A DNA stretch of 64,000 bases. It comes from Sorex araneus. Lineage: Eukaryota > Chordata > Mammalia > Eulipotyphla > Soricidae. Positions within the stretch are counted from its first letter, which is position 1, and each line of letters opens with the position of its first letter. Location of the stretch: assembly GCF_027595985.1 (NCBI RefSeq), contig NC_073305.1:112799259-112863258 (forward strand). Direction: 5' to 3'. The notes under the pieces were generated by a model, which did not search any database, had not been told where the DNA came from, and saw nothing but the letters and a program-made list of their open reading frames with translations. A program made the position numbers and the translations under genes. Shown here piece after piece: positions 44,901 to 57,247 of this stretch.

Positions 44901-47900
44901 CACCTTTCTCCTAGCTACTAAGTCCCCACAGGGATGCATTCGAACGTCTGTGTTCGCAGCTACTCGGGAGAAGTAGGGAGATGCATACATAATAGAAAGT
45001 GCTTAGGGTGTGGAGTGCTTAGCTTGCAAAGGGCTAAACCGGATTCAATCCCCGACACCCCTATGGAAACCCAACCTGCGCCAGGAGTGATCTCGAAGTG
45101 CAGAGCCTGGAGTAAGTCCTGAGCACCTCCAGGTGTGGCCCTCAGTTTTTTTTTTTTTAAAGCTAGGCCCGAACTCCTGCAGATCTCCCACTTAGTGACC
45201 TGAATCAATCCTCTGATCTGAGTGTGCAGCAAAACCGAACCCTCGGTTAAAACCAGTTGAGATCGCCGGTACCTGAGCTTGAAATTACCGGCATAGTACT
45301 TACTCTACACCTGAATATTAACCTCCAATGTGCAGGGAATTGCTTTTTCAAAAACCCAAACAGGGACCAGAACAATAGTTCAGCAGGTAAGATTTTTGCC
45401 TTGGAGGCAGCCCGCCCAGGTTCAATCCTGACATCCCATATGGTCCCCTAAGCACTGTTAGGAGTTATTCCTGAGTGCACAACCTTAAGTAAGGCTGAGC
45501 ACTGCTAGGTGTGCCCCTCCCCCCAAAAGCTCTATCTATGACAGGGAAAATCCAAGTACAATAAAATCCAAGTACAAAGTATAGATTTATGCAATGTATT
45601 TTAAATGCCATAATTGAAAATTTAGTGCACTTAGAGTAGTGCAGTAGGTAGGCAGTAACCCCTGAGCATTGCCAGGTGTGGCCCCAAAACAAAAGCAAAG
45701 CCCAATACTTGCCTGGAACTCAGCAGATCCTGGTTGGACCCCCTGAGCCCCGCTAAGAGTGATCCCTGAGCGCAGACATTAGAAAAAGCCCTGAACACCG
45801 TCATAGGTGGCCCAAAATAAATTTTAAAAGCACAAATTACCAACATGCGGTGTATTTCACAAGTATTTTTCCCTTGTTTTTATTCTGATTCCTGGATCAT
45901 CCTTATTGGATCATACACCAATAGGTGTATGCTGAATTTTTGTATATCGGAAACCCACTATAGATGCACTTTTTTGAAACGGTGGGGGGAGGGGGGTTTG
46001 CTTTGCACAGTGCAAGTGATCAGTTCAGGTCCTCATACATATATTCATAATATATATTATATATGCAAAGTATGTTTTACCACTGAGTTACATATAATCT
46101 ATATCCCAGTCCTGAAATAAAATACATTTGTTTCTCTTGAACAACAGCTCAAAAGCTCTTTAGGTTCTACTCAAACTGTCTCAGAGCCAAAAAAAAATTT
46201 TGGACTTGAAATTTCGTAACAGGGATAAGTATAATTAATCTTGGTTCTTAAACCAGTTCCATCTTCTCCTAAAACTGTTAACTTGATCAATCACTGCTGC
46301 ATTCTCAACTCCAGAATAGTGATGTTCCACATTAAGTTTGAGAGGGTAAACCACATGAAAAGGTGCTTGCTGAATGTCTATGGACTGTACTTACTCAGTT
46401 TATATGGTTTTGGAACCACACCGGTCAATGCTCTGGACTTAACTCTGGCTCTTCACTTAGGGATCACTCCTAGAGGCTGGGAAGTAGGAGTTGTTGGGGA
46501 ACCATTTTGGTGCAGGTGTGAGACACAAGCAAGGCAAATGCCCTACTCCCTTGTATTATAAGCTCTGGCTGGCCATAGTCAGTTTCACAGAGTGCAGGGC
46601 AAACACTTGCCTGACACAAAACACCCATGTTCAATCCCAATCACCCCATATGGTATCCCACACCAGCCAGGAGTTATCTTTTGAGCACAGAGCCAGGAGT
46701 TAGCAATAAGTACTGCTGAGTGTGGCCCAACTCCCCTAAGCCCTCACAGAAAAAGAAAACGTTCTGATATGGGATGTGACAAAAACCTGCCAAATCAATT
46801 AGCTTAAGCTAAAATTACACGAAGCCAAAGCTGGAAGATGCCTCTCATAAGGAAATTAAGTTGGAGCTGGAGTGATAGCACATCAGATAGGGCATTCACC
46901 TTCATTGTGGCTGACCAGGGTTCAATTCCCAGCATCCCATATAGTCCCCCGAGCACCACCAAGAGGAATTCCTGAGTGCATAAGCCAGAAGTAGCACCTG
47001 TACATTGCTGGGTGTGACCCAAAAAAGAAAAAAGAAAAAAGTCCAAGATGCAAGATATTATTCCTGAATAGGTTGTTCCTGGATAGTCCTATAACGTAGG
47101 CCGATAACCACTAAGCATTCAACATGTACTACTTTCAATAAAATTCCGTAATTTGAAGATTGCCTGAATATATTATACAACTAACACCTTATTACACATT
47201 AAGTAATTTGGAATGGGTTCGAGATATTTGTTTTTACGATAACATGACTAGTAGGAAATTTTTGGTTTGGTGGCCACCCTCAGTGGTGCACAGGAGTTAA
47301 TTCCTAACAGTTGCTCAGGGGTACTCTGGGCAGTGCTCAGACCATGTGTGCAGTGCAGAGGATTGAACCTGGGCCTCCGCACAACTCCCTAGCTCCTGAA
47401 CATGTTCAGATATGTAACAGCTTGCATTATGTTACTACTGCCAGACTGTTATCTGTGAATTGAATGTACACGAAGTACAGATCTTTATAAATGACAGTGC
47501 TACAGTGTTACATTCTGAAACTATGCAGAGCAAAATATAGTGAATGCATTAACTGAAGGGTTGACAAACACCAAAGTATCTCAATGTTTTAATATTTAAT
47601 ATTTATTGAATGACAATTTAATGTAAGGCACTGTACTAGATGTGATGGTAGATAATGATTTAGCACCATTTTTTTTTTTAAAAAAGAACAGGTTTTATCT
47701 GAAAGTTCTGAGGAAGGGGAAAGAAAGTAACCCACACAGGAGAGAACACAGACTTCTCCAGAGCGGAGAGAGAGCCCCAGTACACATCCAGAGTTAAAGA
47801 GCGCATCTCAGGAGGGGAGACATGGGCGATATGCACTCTTGATAGCCAGGGCAGGCCACACACATAACCAACACTTATGCTTGGCCAGCACATGTGCTCC

Positions 47901-48999
47901 TCCTATTTTTCTGACCTCCAAAGGCTTATAATCTAGCCTTCACACATCGAAGTAATCCCTGAGCACTGCCAGGTGTGGCCCCCAAGAAAACAAAAAAATA
48001 AAAGTAACACAGGGCATATTTATAAATAAAGTTCTTTTAATTAATTATAAATTATCAAAGTAATTTTAAATTGTATGTGAAAAGCTATTTTTCAGCTGAG
48101 AATCTCTGGGAAGCCTTCTGAGAAGACAATTTTAGAGAAATTTAGAACTTTTCGTATTTATGAACATTCAGAAGTCATTCAGCACAAGGCAAGTTTTGTT
48201 GGAGAGGAGATGCACCCTACGGTGTACAGGACTTACTCCTATAGGACTTACTCCTAGCTCTACAATCAGAGTCCTACTCTGGGCAGGGCTTGGGGGGACC
48301 ATACAGAGTTGCTGGGGATTGAAGCCAGGTCAGGTATTTCCAAGGCACCTTACCAGTGTACTATCTTGCAGGCAGGCAACGTTTGTTTAAAAGATGATAC
48401 TTAAACCTGATTTCCCTCCACCACACCATCAAACTATGCAAGGTATTTTTCAAGTTAGCACAATTAGAAAAGATGGTGCTGAATACTTCACTGATGACCC
48501 TGAATATAAACCTAATTTTAATATGTTGAGGGTCTTCTTTGTATAACACTAGTGTAAGAGGATGTTTTTTTTTTCTCTCATCACTCCCTGCCCCATCATT
48601 TCAGTGCTTCTCAAAGTACCCCTCTAAAATTTGAAACAGGCTCTATCACAAAAGAAGCCATCTCCAAGTTATTTTCCATCTCAAAGATTTATTCTGAAGC
48701 TCTTTTCTTTTCTTAATTCAATTTCCTAATAACTCTTCTCCCTAAAACTTATTCTGATTATTGATCAACCTCTAAATAATAATACCAGCTGAAGGAATCA
48801 CTGACTGGCCTTCTCAAAGAAAAATTCCTTTGGGTGAGGGATGTAGCAGCAGGACAAATGCCTTGTATATGTTAATTCCGGAGTTCATTTCCAAGTACCA
48901 CCGAAAGTAAGAAATTTTCCTTGGCCCAGATGACACTGGGGATAAGGTGCTAGACTTGCACATTGACATCATGGTCCTCACGGTCCACTAAGCTCTGGT
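44901..48999. repeat. Intergenic tract, part 1: SOR copies
   Basis: Plus SOR at 44985-45160, 45362-45530, 45635-45692 (3' fragment), 45700-45822, 46580-46760, 46862-47040, 47945-48000 (3' fragment) and 48834-49055 (composite). Minus copies at 46408-46568, 47262-47397 and 48195-48372 (with a 16-bp tandem repeat GGACTTACTCCTATA-like). A possible L2 trace at 47595-47660. No gene seen. 48380-48830 is unassigned. Confidence 0.7.
47670..47895 (-). mobile_element. LTR-like end, third copy, reverse
   Basis: Read on the minus strand it has CGCTCTGGAGAAGTCTGTGT and TTCTCTCCTGTGTGGG, aligning with the other two copies. It then has a GATAAA-type signal (about 47694-47699) and a terminal A-run. No coding remnant. 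Confidence 0.45.
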
Positions 49000-51051
49000 A
49001 ACAACTCCCAATGACAGAGCCATAGTAGCTATTAGTATTGCTGGGTGTAGCACAAAAGATTTTTATCCAGCACAAAAAAAAAAAGGGGGGCGGGGGGACT
49101 GGAGTGATAGCACAGAGGGTAGGGCATTTGCCTTGCACACAGCTGACCCAGGTTAGATTCCCAGGACCCCATATGGTCCCCGGAGCACCACCAGTAGTAA
49201 TTCTTGAGTACAAAGACACGAGTAACCCCAGTGTATCGCTGTGTGTGACCCAAAAAAGAGGAAAAGAAAAAAAAAGTTCTATTACACTTTTCTGTTGTTG
49301 GTTTCTGCATTTGAAATTATCAAATTTATCTATTATTTTCATCTTTAAACTTTTTGTGGCCATGAAGTAAAATCTCCAATGAGAAAGAATCACAACTTTA
49401 TAAAGACAGTGTCAAGAAGAACACTATCCTCTGAAACACTCTTTTCAGGCCAGGAGACTTTACAGCCAGTGGGTGTGTCTTGCACATGGACAATTCCAAG
49501 TTCCATCGCCAGCATCTCATATGGTCCCAAAGCCCACCAAGAAAAACCCCTGAGCACAGAACCAGGAGTGAGCCATGGAGTATGGCCCCAATAAAAAAAC
49601 ATTAAAACTGGAAAAGCACTAATCCTAACAACTACTGATGTCTTGTCTACTTTTTCAAGTTGCCCTTTAAGTAAAAATTCCACTACACTAGATTTCTTAT
49701 GTTTATTAAAGCAACTTCCTTTCATGAAACAAATGCTAACTACAGACATGTTTAAATGCAGCTTTCAACTGACCAGTAACTTCTGAAGACATTTTGGAAA
49801 AACTCTAAGATACAAAAATTAACATTTTGACATGGTGCCTTCAATCCATAATACATCTAGGCTTGGCTCAAATTTATGAAGATAATGAATACTGGTATTT
49901 CAATTCTAGGTCTAGGAAGGTTACTACGAAATTAACTAAAATCAGTATCTGTCTTTACTAAACCTAACCAGGGGCACAGATCAGCAGTAGATGGAGTACT
50001 TGCCATTTCATGTATGAAGTCTAAGTGCTGGGAAAGATTGCTCAAAAGGAAGAAGCAATGCCCCACAAGCATCACTGTGTATCATTACTGAGCCTGAGCA
50101 CTGAAACATTGGGCTGGCTTGAATCAGTGTCAGGAGGAGTGGCACTAGACCTCCCAAGAATTGGTGGAAACCCCTATAAAGTAAGCCCAACAGCAAGGTA
50201 GCAACAAAGGTCCAAAGGCAACATAATGAGAACTGACCACACAACTGAGAGGGGATTGGAAGATGGACAAGTTGGGGTCTTTGGAAGAGGGAAATGGGTA
50301 CAATGTTGATGGGTATAGTCGTTAAATTATGTACATGAGAAACAATACAATATTATAAACCAAATTACCAAATTAAAAGTTTTAAAATAAAAAATAAAAT
50401 AAGCCCAACATACTATATTTAAGAGGAAACCGTGAATCATTTGAGAATCTTGGCAATTATACTGAAAAACAATGAATGAAAAACTCCCTTTACAACCTGA
50501 GTTACTATTTAAATTTATAATTTCTTCAACTCAGATGAACATGGCACATATTATTCAATACACAGTTGAAGATATATCCTCATGTACTCAATGTAATTAA
50601 AAACTCTACCCCAGATGTTCAAGGTAGGTCTACCCAACTTGTTTTATAAAACCCCATATAATAAGACAAATTTTACTATAGATTTCTTTTTTAACTGAAT
50701 CACTGTGAATTACAAAATTACAAGGATATTAATTGTTTCGGGTGTATAGTTTCAACACCAATCCTTTCACCAGTTCACATCTTTATTACTGGAGGCTAAG
50801 ATGAAAGTACTAAAACTGCTATACTTTACAGAATATTTATAAAATTCTGTAACAGTGTCTATAATAGATATTAACAAGACGGAATTAACTTCTATAGTTT
50901 CATTACTGAGACCAATTACAAATAGCTCTAAGTAAACAGTCCCCTTTTAAGAATTAGGTTTTTAAATACTCTATTCTTAAAATGGCTTATCTATATGTTC
51001 AACCTTTTCAAGTTTAATAACTATTTTTCTCCACTGTATGAAGCAATTATT

Positions 51052-51225
51052 TGGGGGACAGAGGATGGAGTGGAGGAATGGGGAGGAGTAGCACCCAGGA
51101 ATGCTCAGGAATCACTCCTGGTGGTACTCTGGGGACCATATGGGATACTGGGGATAGAGCCCTTGTTCGCTATATGTAAGGCAAGTACCTCACCTTACCT
51201 GCTGTACTATCACACTCCAGCACTA
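51052..51225 (-). mobile_element. SOR SINE, old, with preserved target duplication
   Basis: Diverged reverse copy still bounded by TATGAAGCAATTATT (51037-51051 and 51226-51240), a perfect 15-bp match despite the age of the element. Confidence 0.85.
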
Positions 51226-51907
51226 TATGAAGCAATTATTGATCATGTGAAGGGAAATTTGTAATCTCCTTATACACACTGAAGAAAGTAAACAGTATTA
51301 GCAATAATAGAGATAACTTGGAGTCTTCTTGATATTAAAAACAGGTCTCATATTTTCAAATATTTTTAATGGGTATTTAAAAACAAGTCTTGCCTCTACA
51401 GATGCCTTTAACCAGGGGTTGATAAATTTTAACTTCAATATATAAATGTCACAAGTGTATAGCACAATAGAGAAAAAAATCAACTTATTTAACCCCAAAA
51501 AGCTGTAACAAGACTTTCATATCAGGAATATTGGTGATCATCTTCAAGTACCTAAGGCGCAGAGACCACTAATTTTCACTAAAGATTTTTGTTACTTGAA
51601 ATGGGATATAAAAAGTAAACCATCATAAAAATGAAGTCAAAGACAAGGGAAGTAGCTATTTACAGACAGCTATCACTGGAAGGCTTGGATGAGCAAGAAT
51701 CAAATTATTAAATCTTAAATCACAGAGGTCAGAGCACTAGGGTATTTGCAAGCAGCCAATGCAGGTTCAATACCCAACATCCCATATGGTCCCCTGAGCC
51801 CCACCAGGAGTGATCTGGGAGTGCAGAACCAAGAGTAAGTTCACCACTGGGTGTGACAATCCCCTAAAATAAACTGAATTTTAAACCACAATCAGCCTTT
51901 CACTTTT

Positions 51908-52077
51908 TTTTTTTTCCCGCTTTTTGGGTCACACCTGGCAACACACAGGGGTGGCTTTTCACTCAGGAAATTACTCCCGGCGGTGCTTGGGGGACCATAT
52001 GGGATGCTGGAAATCAAACCCGGGTCAGCCACTTGCAAGGCAAACCCCTACCCGCTGTACTATTGCTCCAGCCCCAC
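51908..52077 (-). mobile_element. SOR SINE, intact
   Basis: Reverse copy flanked by TTTCACTTTT (51898-51907 and 52078-52087), with a T-run at its left end. Confidence 0.88.
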
Positions 52078-53197
52078 TTTCACTTTTATTTATACTGCTA
52101 CTGTATATTCTAGAGCTGGAGCACAATGGGTAGGGCGTTTGCCTTGCACGAGGCCAACCTGGGTTCGATACCCAGTGTGCATGAGCCAGGAGTAACCCCT
52201 GTGCAACACCGGGTATGACCCAAAAATGGAAAAAAAAAAAAAAACACCAAACCTCCTTAAAATGTTTTGATACTAGACTAGATTCTGTTAACATCTCTTA
52301 AAAAGTAATATGGGGGGGTCTGGAGCAATAGCACAGCGGGTAGGGCGTTTGCCTTGCACGCGGCCGACCCAGGTTCGATTCCCAGCATCCCATATGGTCC
52401 CCTGAGCATCGCCAGGAGTGATTCCTGAGTGCAGAGCCAGAAGTAACCCCTGTGCATCGCCAGGTGTGACCCAAAAGGCAAAAAAAAAAAAAAAGTAAGG
52501 GGCTGGAGCAATGGCACAGCGGGTGGGGTGTTCACCTTGCACACGGCCGACCAGAGTTCAACTGCCAATGTCCCATATGGTCCTTCTAGTCCTTCTAGCA
52601 CCGCCAGGAGTAAGCCCTGTGCAGTGCCAGGTGTGACCCCCACCCCAACCCAAAAAGTAAGACACTTTAAAAAAAGTTATCATCCCACACCAGAGAAACT
52701 GCACAGGAGCTAAGATACTTGCCTTGCGCTCAGCAAATTCCCAGTTCAATTCCTGCCACTACATGATTCCCCACACATAGTGCCTGTGGCCCCAAATTAA
52801 AACAAACAAAAACAATTATCATTTCCTTGGGCCAGACGTGTAATGCAAAACTAAAGGCATGTGGCTGTAGCAGTAATCCTGTTTCAAATTCCTGCACCTC
52901 CCAAGGTCCACAAGCATAGTCCCTGAGCAAAGATCTTAGGTGTGGCCGAAACAAAAACAAAAAAATATCATTCCCAAAGGTCCTTTCTCAACTATCTAGG
53001 AAAGAAGATGGTACAATAAAATGTTCTAGTCTGATCATGAAATACCTGGCATTATCACCAAAGATGCTTCACTAGGGTCAGGGGTTTGGTATTGAACACT
53101 AATGCTGTATTGGCTCATATACGATTTCTGTAATGTCTTTAGAAAACATTTACAAAAGTAGTAAAAGCAAACTTTTTGCTACAAAACTATAAAAATA

Positions 53198-53358
53198 AGG
53201 CTGGAGCGATAGTAAGAGGGTAGGGCGTTTGTCTTGCACTCGGCCAACCAGAGTTCAATTCCCAGCATCCCGTATGATTCTCTGAGCACTACCAGGAGTA
53301 AATTCTGAGTGCAGAGGCAGGAAAATCCCTGTGCCTTTCCGGCTATAAGCCAAAAAAG
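53198..53358 (+). mobile_element. SOR SINE
   Basis: Flanked by AAAACTATAAAAATA (53183-53197 and 53359-53373). A few bases are missing in the A-box region (GATAGTAAGAGGG). Confidence 0.88.
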
Positions 53359-55599
53359 AAAACTATAAAAATAAAAGTGTCCTTATTATTAGACTGTTAT
53401 TCACTAGCCAGATTCATTAATGTAGTAGTAATTTAATGAGTTATACCTAGAATTTCAGAGTTGATAGTTGAGCACCAATTCCAAAGTTTAAATCACTAAC
53501 AAGATAAATTACTAACAAAAATAAATCCAGGCCGCTTATTTAGGGTCCCAAGCAAATATATAGCAGTTTAGGAAATAAGGGGATAATTTGACTTATTTCT
53601 CAGTGAACTATGTAATATTCAAGCTTTCCCCCTCAGTACACAGAAGTCCTGAAACCAGAGATAGTACAAGAGTTAATTTAATTGTCCTCCAATGTGGTTG
53701 CTTCAACCCCAAATAGGGCATATGGTCCTCTAAGTACAGCCAGGAGTAAACTTTGAGCACCACCAGCTGTAGCCCGCAAGCAACGCAACTCCCCCCACAC
53801 ACACAAAGAAACAGTTCCTAGAAGAAAAAACAAGTCCCAATATTTACACGTGAGGAATATATGTCTAACTTGAGCCTCCAAAGAGTAATGATCACAAGAA
53901 CGTAGCAGGGCTGAGGCCAGAGCAATAGAACAATGGGAAGAGTGTTTGCCGTGCGCATGGCCAACCTGGGTTAAATCCCTGGCATCCCATATGGTCCCTC
54001 AAGGACCACCAAGATTCCTGTGTTACTCAGGAGTAACCCCTGAATATCACTGAGTGCAGCCCAAAACCAAAACCAAACAAACAAACAAAAAAAAAAAACC
54101 AAGGAAGTAGCAGGGACCAGGAAAGATAAGTCAAAGATCTGGAAGACATTTGCATATGCTCTTGGTTATGCTCCTTGGAACTACATGGTCCCTTAGCATT
54201 GCTCAAAGCAACCCCTAAGGACTAAGATTAGTCCCCAAGTACTATCAACCTAAAAAAAAAGGACAAAAATTGTAATGCCCTAGGAAATGTCCTGTCCAAA
54301 GATAGAAGGCATTGAGATAAAAGGTGTTCTAATGTAACGTTTCCTGGATTTTATCAAACTAAATCTTCACAACAAAGTATGAATCAAATAAAGCAAATCT
54401 TTGAAGATTACCAAAATATACATATTTCACAAAACGTTAAAATCCAGAAATATACTAAACATAATCTCTAACAGGTAAGGAAACTCAGGAAACCAAGAAA
54501 TTATTTGTGTGTATTATCTTAAATACATCAACGACAAAAAAAAAAAAAGCTTGCATCCACCTACTGGAGAAACTTCTCAGCGAAGTCATGAGACTGCATT
54601 AACATACAGCGTTTTGTCTTCACTGCCTACCATAAACATATGAAAAATAGTTGTCAGGTTTATAAGAATGCAAATAGGAGGCTGGAATGATAGTACAGTG
54701 GGTAGGGCATTTGCCTTGCACAAAGCGGGCCAGGGTTCGATTTCCAGCATCCCATATGATCCTCCAAGCACTGCCAGAAGTAATTCCTGAGTGCAAAGCC
54801 AGGAGTAACACCTGTGCATTGCCGGGTGTGACCGCACCCCCAAAAAAGTAAAGGGTTAAAAAAAAAATTTCTTTAAATAATGTAAATGGTCTATTCATAA
54901 AAGAAGCATGCCTATGTCCACAGTTAACTATGTCCTAGACATATTAACAATCTTAATCTTTTATTTCCTGGCATGTATATCCAAATAGTATTGCCATTAA
55001 AAAATTTCCAAGGTGGGCTAGAGTTATAGCACAGCGAATAGGGTGTTTGCCTTGCACTCAGCCAACTCGAGTTCAATTCCCAGCATCCCATATGGTCCCC
55101 CAAGCACCGCCAGGAGTAGTTCCTGAGTGCATGAGCCAGGAATAACCCCTCTGCATCGCCAGGTCTGACCCAAAAAGAAAAAAAAAAAACCCAAAAACAA
55201 AAACATTACCAAGGGTAAGTAGGAGATGGAGTAAGTGTTTAGTAGGTGCTTGCTTTGTACCCACACCAAATGGAGTTCGACTCCCGACAAACACATATGG
55301 TCCTCCACACACCACTTGTGGGTCACTCCCAAGCAGAGGCCTGAACAGCCCCTGAGTACCACTGGGTATATCAATCACTTCTGAAAAAATTAGTCTCGGG
55401 ACTAAAGAACGAAACAGTGCATGCTTTGCATGCAGGAGGCGCTGATTCAATTTCCAGCACCATAGTCCGGTGAGCAATACCTGGGATGATCACTCAGCAC
55501 AGAGCAGATTATCTCCTAAGAACGTACACAGCCCAAATACCAAAAACATAAAACCCCAAATTCAAGAGTGACCAAAAAATACATCTATAAATAAGACTG

Positions 55600-55723
55600 G
55601 GGGCTGGAGAGATAGCACAGCGGGTAGGGCGTTTGCCTTGCACGCGGCCGACCCGGGTTCAAATCCCAGCATCCCATATGGTCCCCTGTGCATCGCCAGG
55701 TGTGACCCCCCCCAAAAAAAAAG
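55600..55723 (+). mobile_element. SOR SINE with internal deletion
   Basis: Flanked by TATAAATAAGACTG (55586-55599 and 55724-55737). The body jumps from GGTCCCCTG straight to TGCATCGCCAGG, losing about 55 bp between two CCCCTG repeats of the consensus. Confidence 0.9.
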
Positions 55724-57068
55724 TATAAATAAGACTGCTCTGATAAGTTATATGTCTTAGGAAAGTTACTTTCTATAAATACATAAAAAGCTACACTGAT
55801 AACATGGAAAACTAAAGCCTAAAACAATGAACCCTATCCAATTATTTTAATCCAAATTCCAAAATGTGTATGCACTCTTCCTTCCTGAAAATACTACCTC
55901 AGAAAATAGTGAGGAAAATGCAAAACCTAAGACAGTGAAATCCAGTAGATTATTTTGGAAAGAATAATAAACCTTGGATGACATAAGTACAATGAACATT
56001 ATAGAAATAACTCAAAAAAATCTCAGGGAGATTAGAAGCTTTTTCAAAAAGGTACATCTTGTCAATCCAGGATTTGTCTATGAACAGTGTCCACTAAAAA
56101 CACTACATTTTAGAAGTTAAGTGATAGTATAACAGTGTGCTTGCCTTGCACTAGGGCCAATCCAGATCTTACCTCTGGTAGGCATATAGTGCCCCTAGTT
56201 CAGCCAAGAGTAATCCGTAAGTTCAGAGCCAGGACTAAACCATGAGTACAGACAGGCGTGGCCCAAAAAACAAACAACAAAAAAAATTGCAGCAGCACCT
56301 ATATTTCTTCATGGTCTAACAGGAGACATATAAGAAAATCATTTATAAAGTATAATATACAACAGAAAACAATTCAAAGAAGCGTGCTTGAACCTTTCAG
56401 TTACAGAACAAACAGTAAAATTACCAGTAGATTTCTTTGTACTTTTTAAATAATAATCAACTGAATTTTAACTAAAATTAAAAGTAAGTTAAATTTAGAT
56501 GGGCAAAGTAACCGAACTAATTTATAGCAAAAGCTTCGTTTATTTTTAAAAAGCATAAATACTAAGTAACTCTTATCACTACTCCCATTAGGATACAGAT
56601 AAATTACGTCTCTCCAAGTGATTTAACTTCAATCTACCAACATTACTGACTTCATGTCATCACTGTTTTTATTATGAATTACTTTTAGGAAGCTTTGGGG
56701 CCTGGGAAATAGTTCAAAAGACTGAAGCATATGCTCTGCTCTGAGTCTAGGGCTTAATCCCCAACACACTGTCTCCTGAACACTCCAGGGAGTGACTGAT
56801 GAGCACAAAGCAAAGCATAGCACCTAAGCACTAATTACAAAGCACCACTTAAAAAGGAAACAGCTTTTTTCAAGAATATGGCTATATAGCCTTCATGCTT
56901 TTCTCAGGCTTTATTACTTATCCTCTACTATGCTCTGCAAGAGAACCTTATTAATACTTTATGGACTCAACACCAAGCAATTAAGCATTCAATCTTGGAA
57001 CATTCTTTCGAAAACTATGTAAGGTCCATAATTGTTCAGCATCTTAAAATTAAGAAACTGAACTTCAG

Positions 57069-57247
57069 GGTGCTGGAGTGATAGCACAGTGTACGGTAGG
57101 GTGTTTGCCTTGCATGCAGCCGACCCGGGTTCAAATCCCAGCATCCCATATGGTTCCCTGAGCACCACCAGGAGTAATTCGAGCCAGGAGTAACCCCTGT
57201 GCATCACCGGGTGTGACCCAAAAAGAAAAAAAAAAACCGAAAGAAAT
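57069..57247 (+). mobile_element. SOR SINE, intact
   Basis: Flanked by TGAACTTCAG (57059-57068 and 57248-57257). A short insertion sits in the A-box region and a short deletion in the body (AATTCGAGCCAGG). Confidence 0.88.

Noticed and set aside
44401-44976. Plus-strand open frame of 191 codons upstream of SNX14, possible divergent gene
   Set aside because: It crosses the island edge towards SINE-derived sequence, has no recognisable domain, and stop-free length is expected at this GC content. A divergent non-coding transcript is possible but not shown.
45800-46130. Possible gene fragment in the intergenic tract (91-codon plus frame)
   Set aside because: AT-rich, hydrophobic low-quality peptide with no homology I recognise and no splice context.
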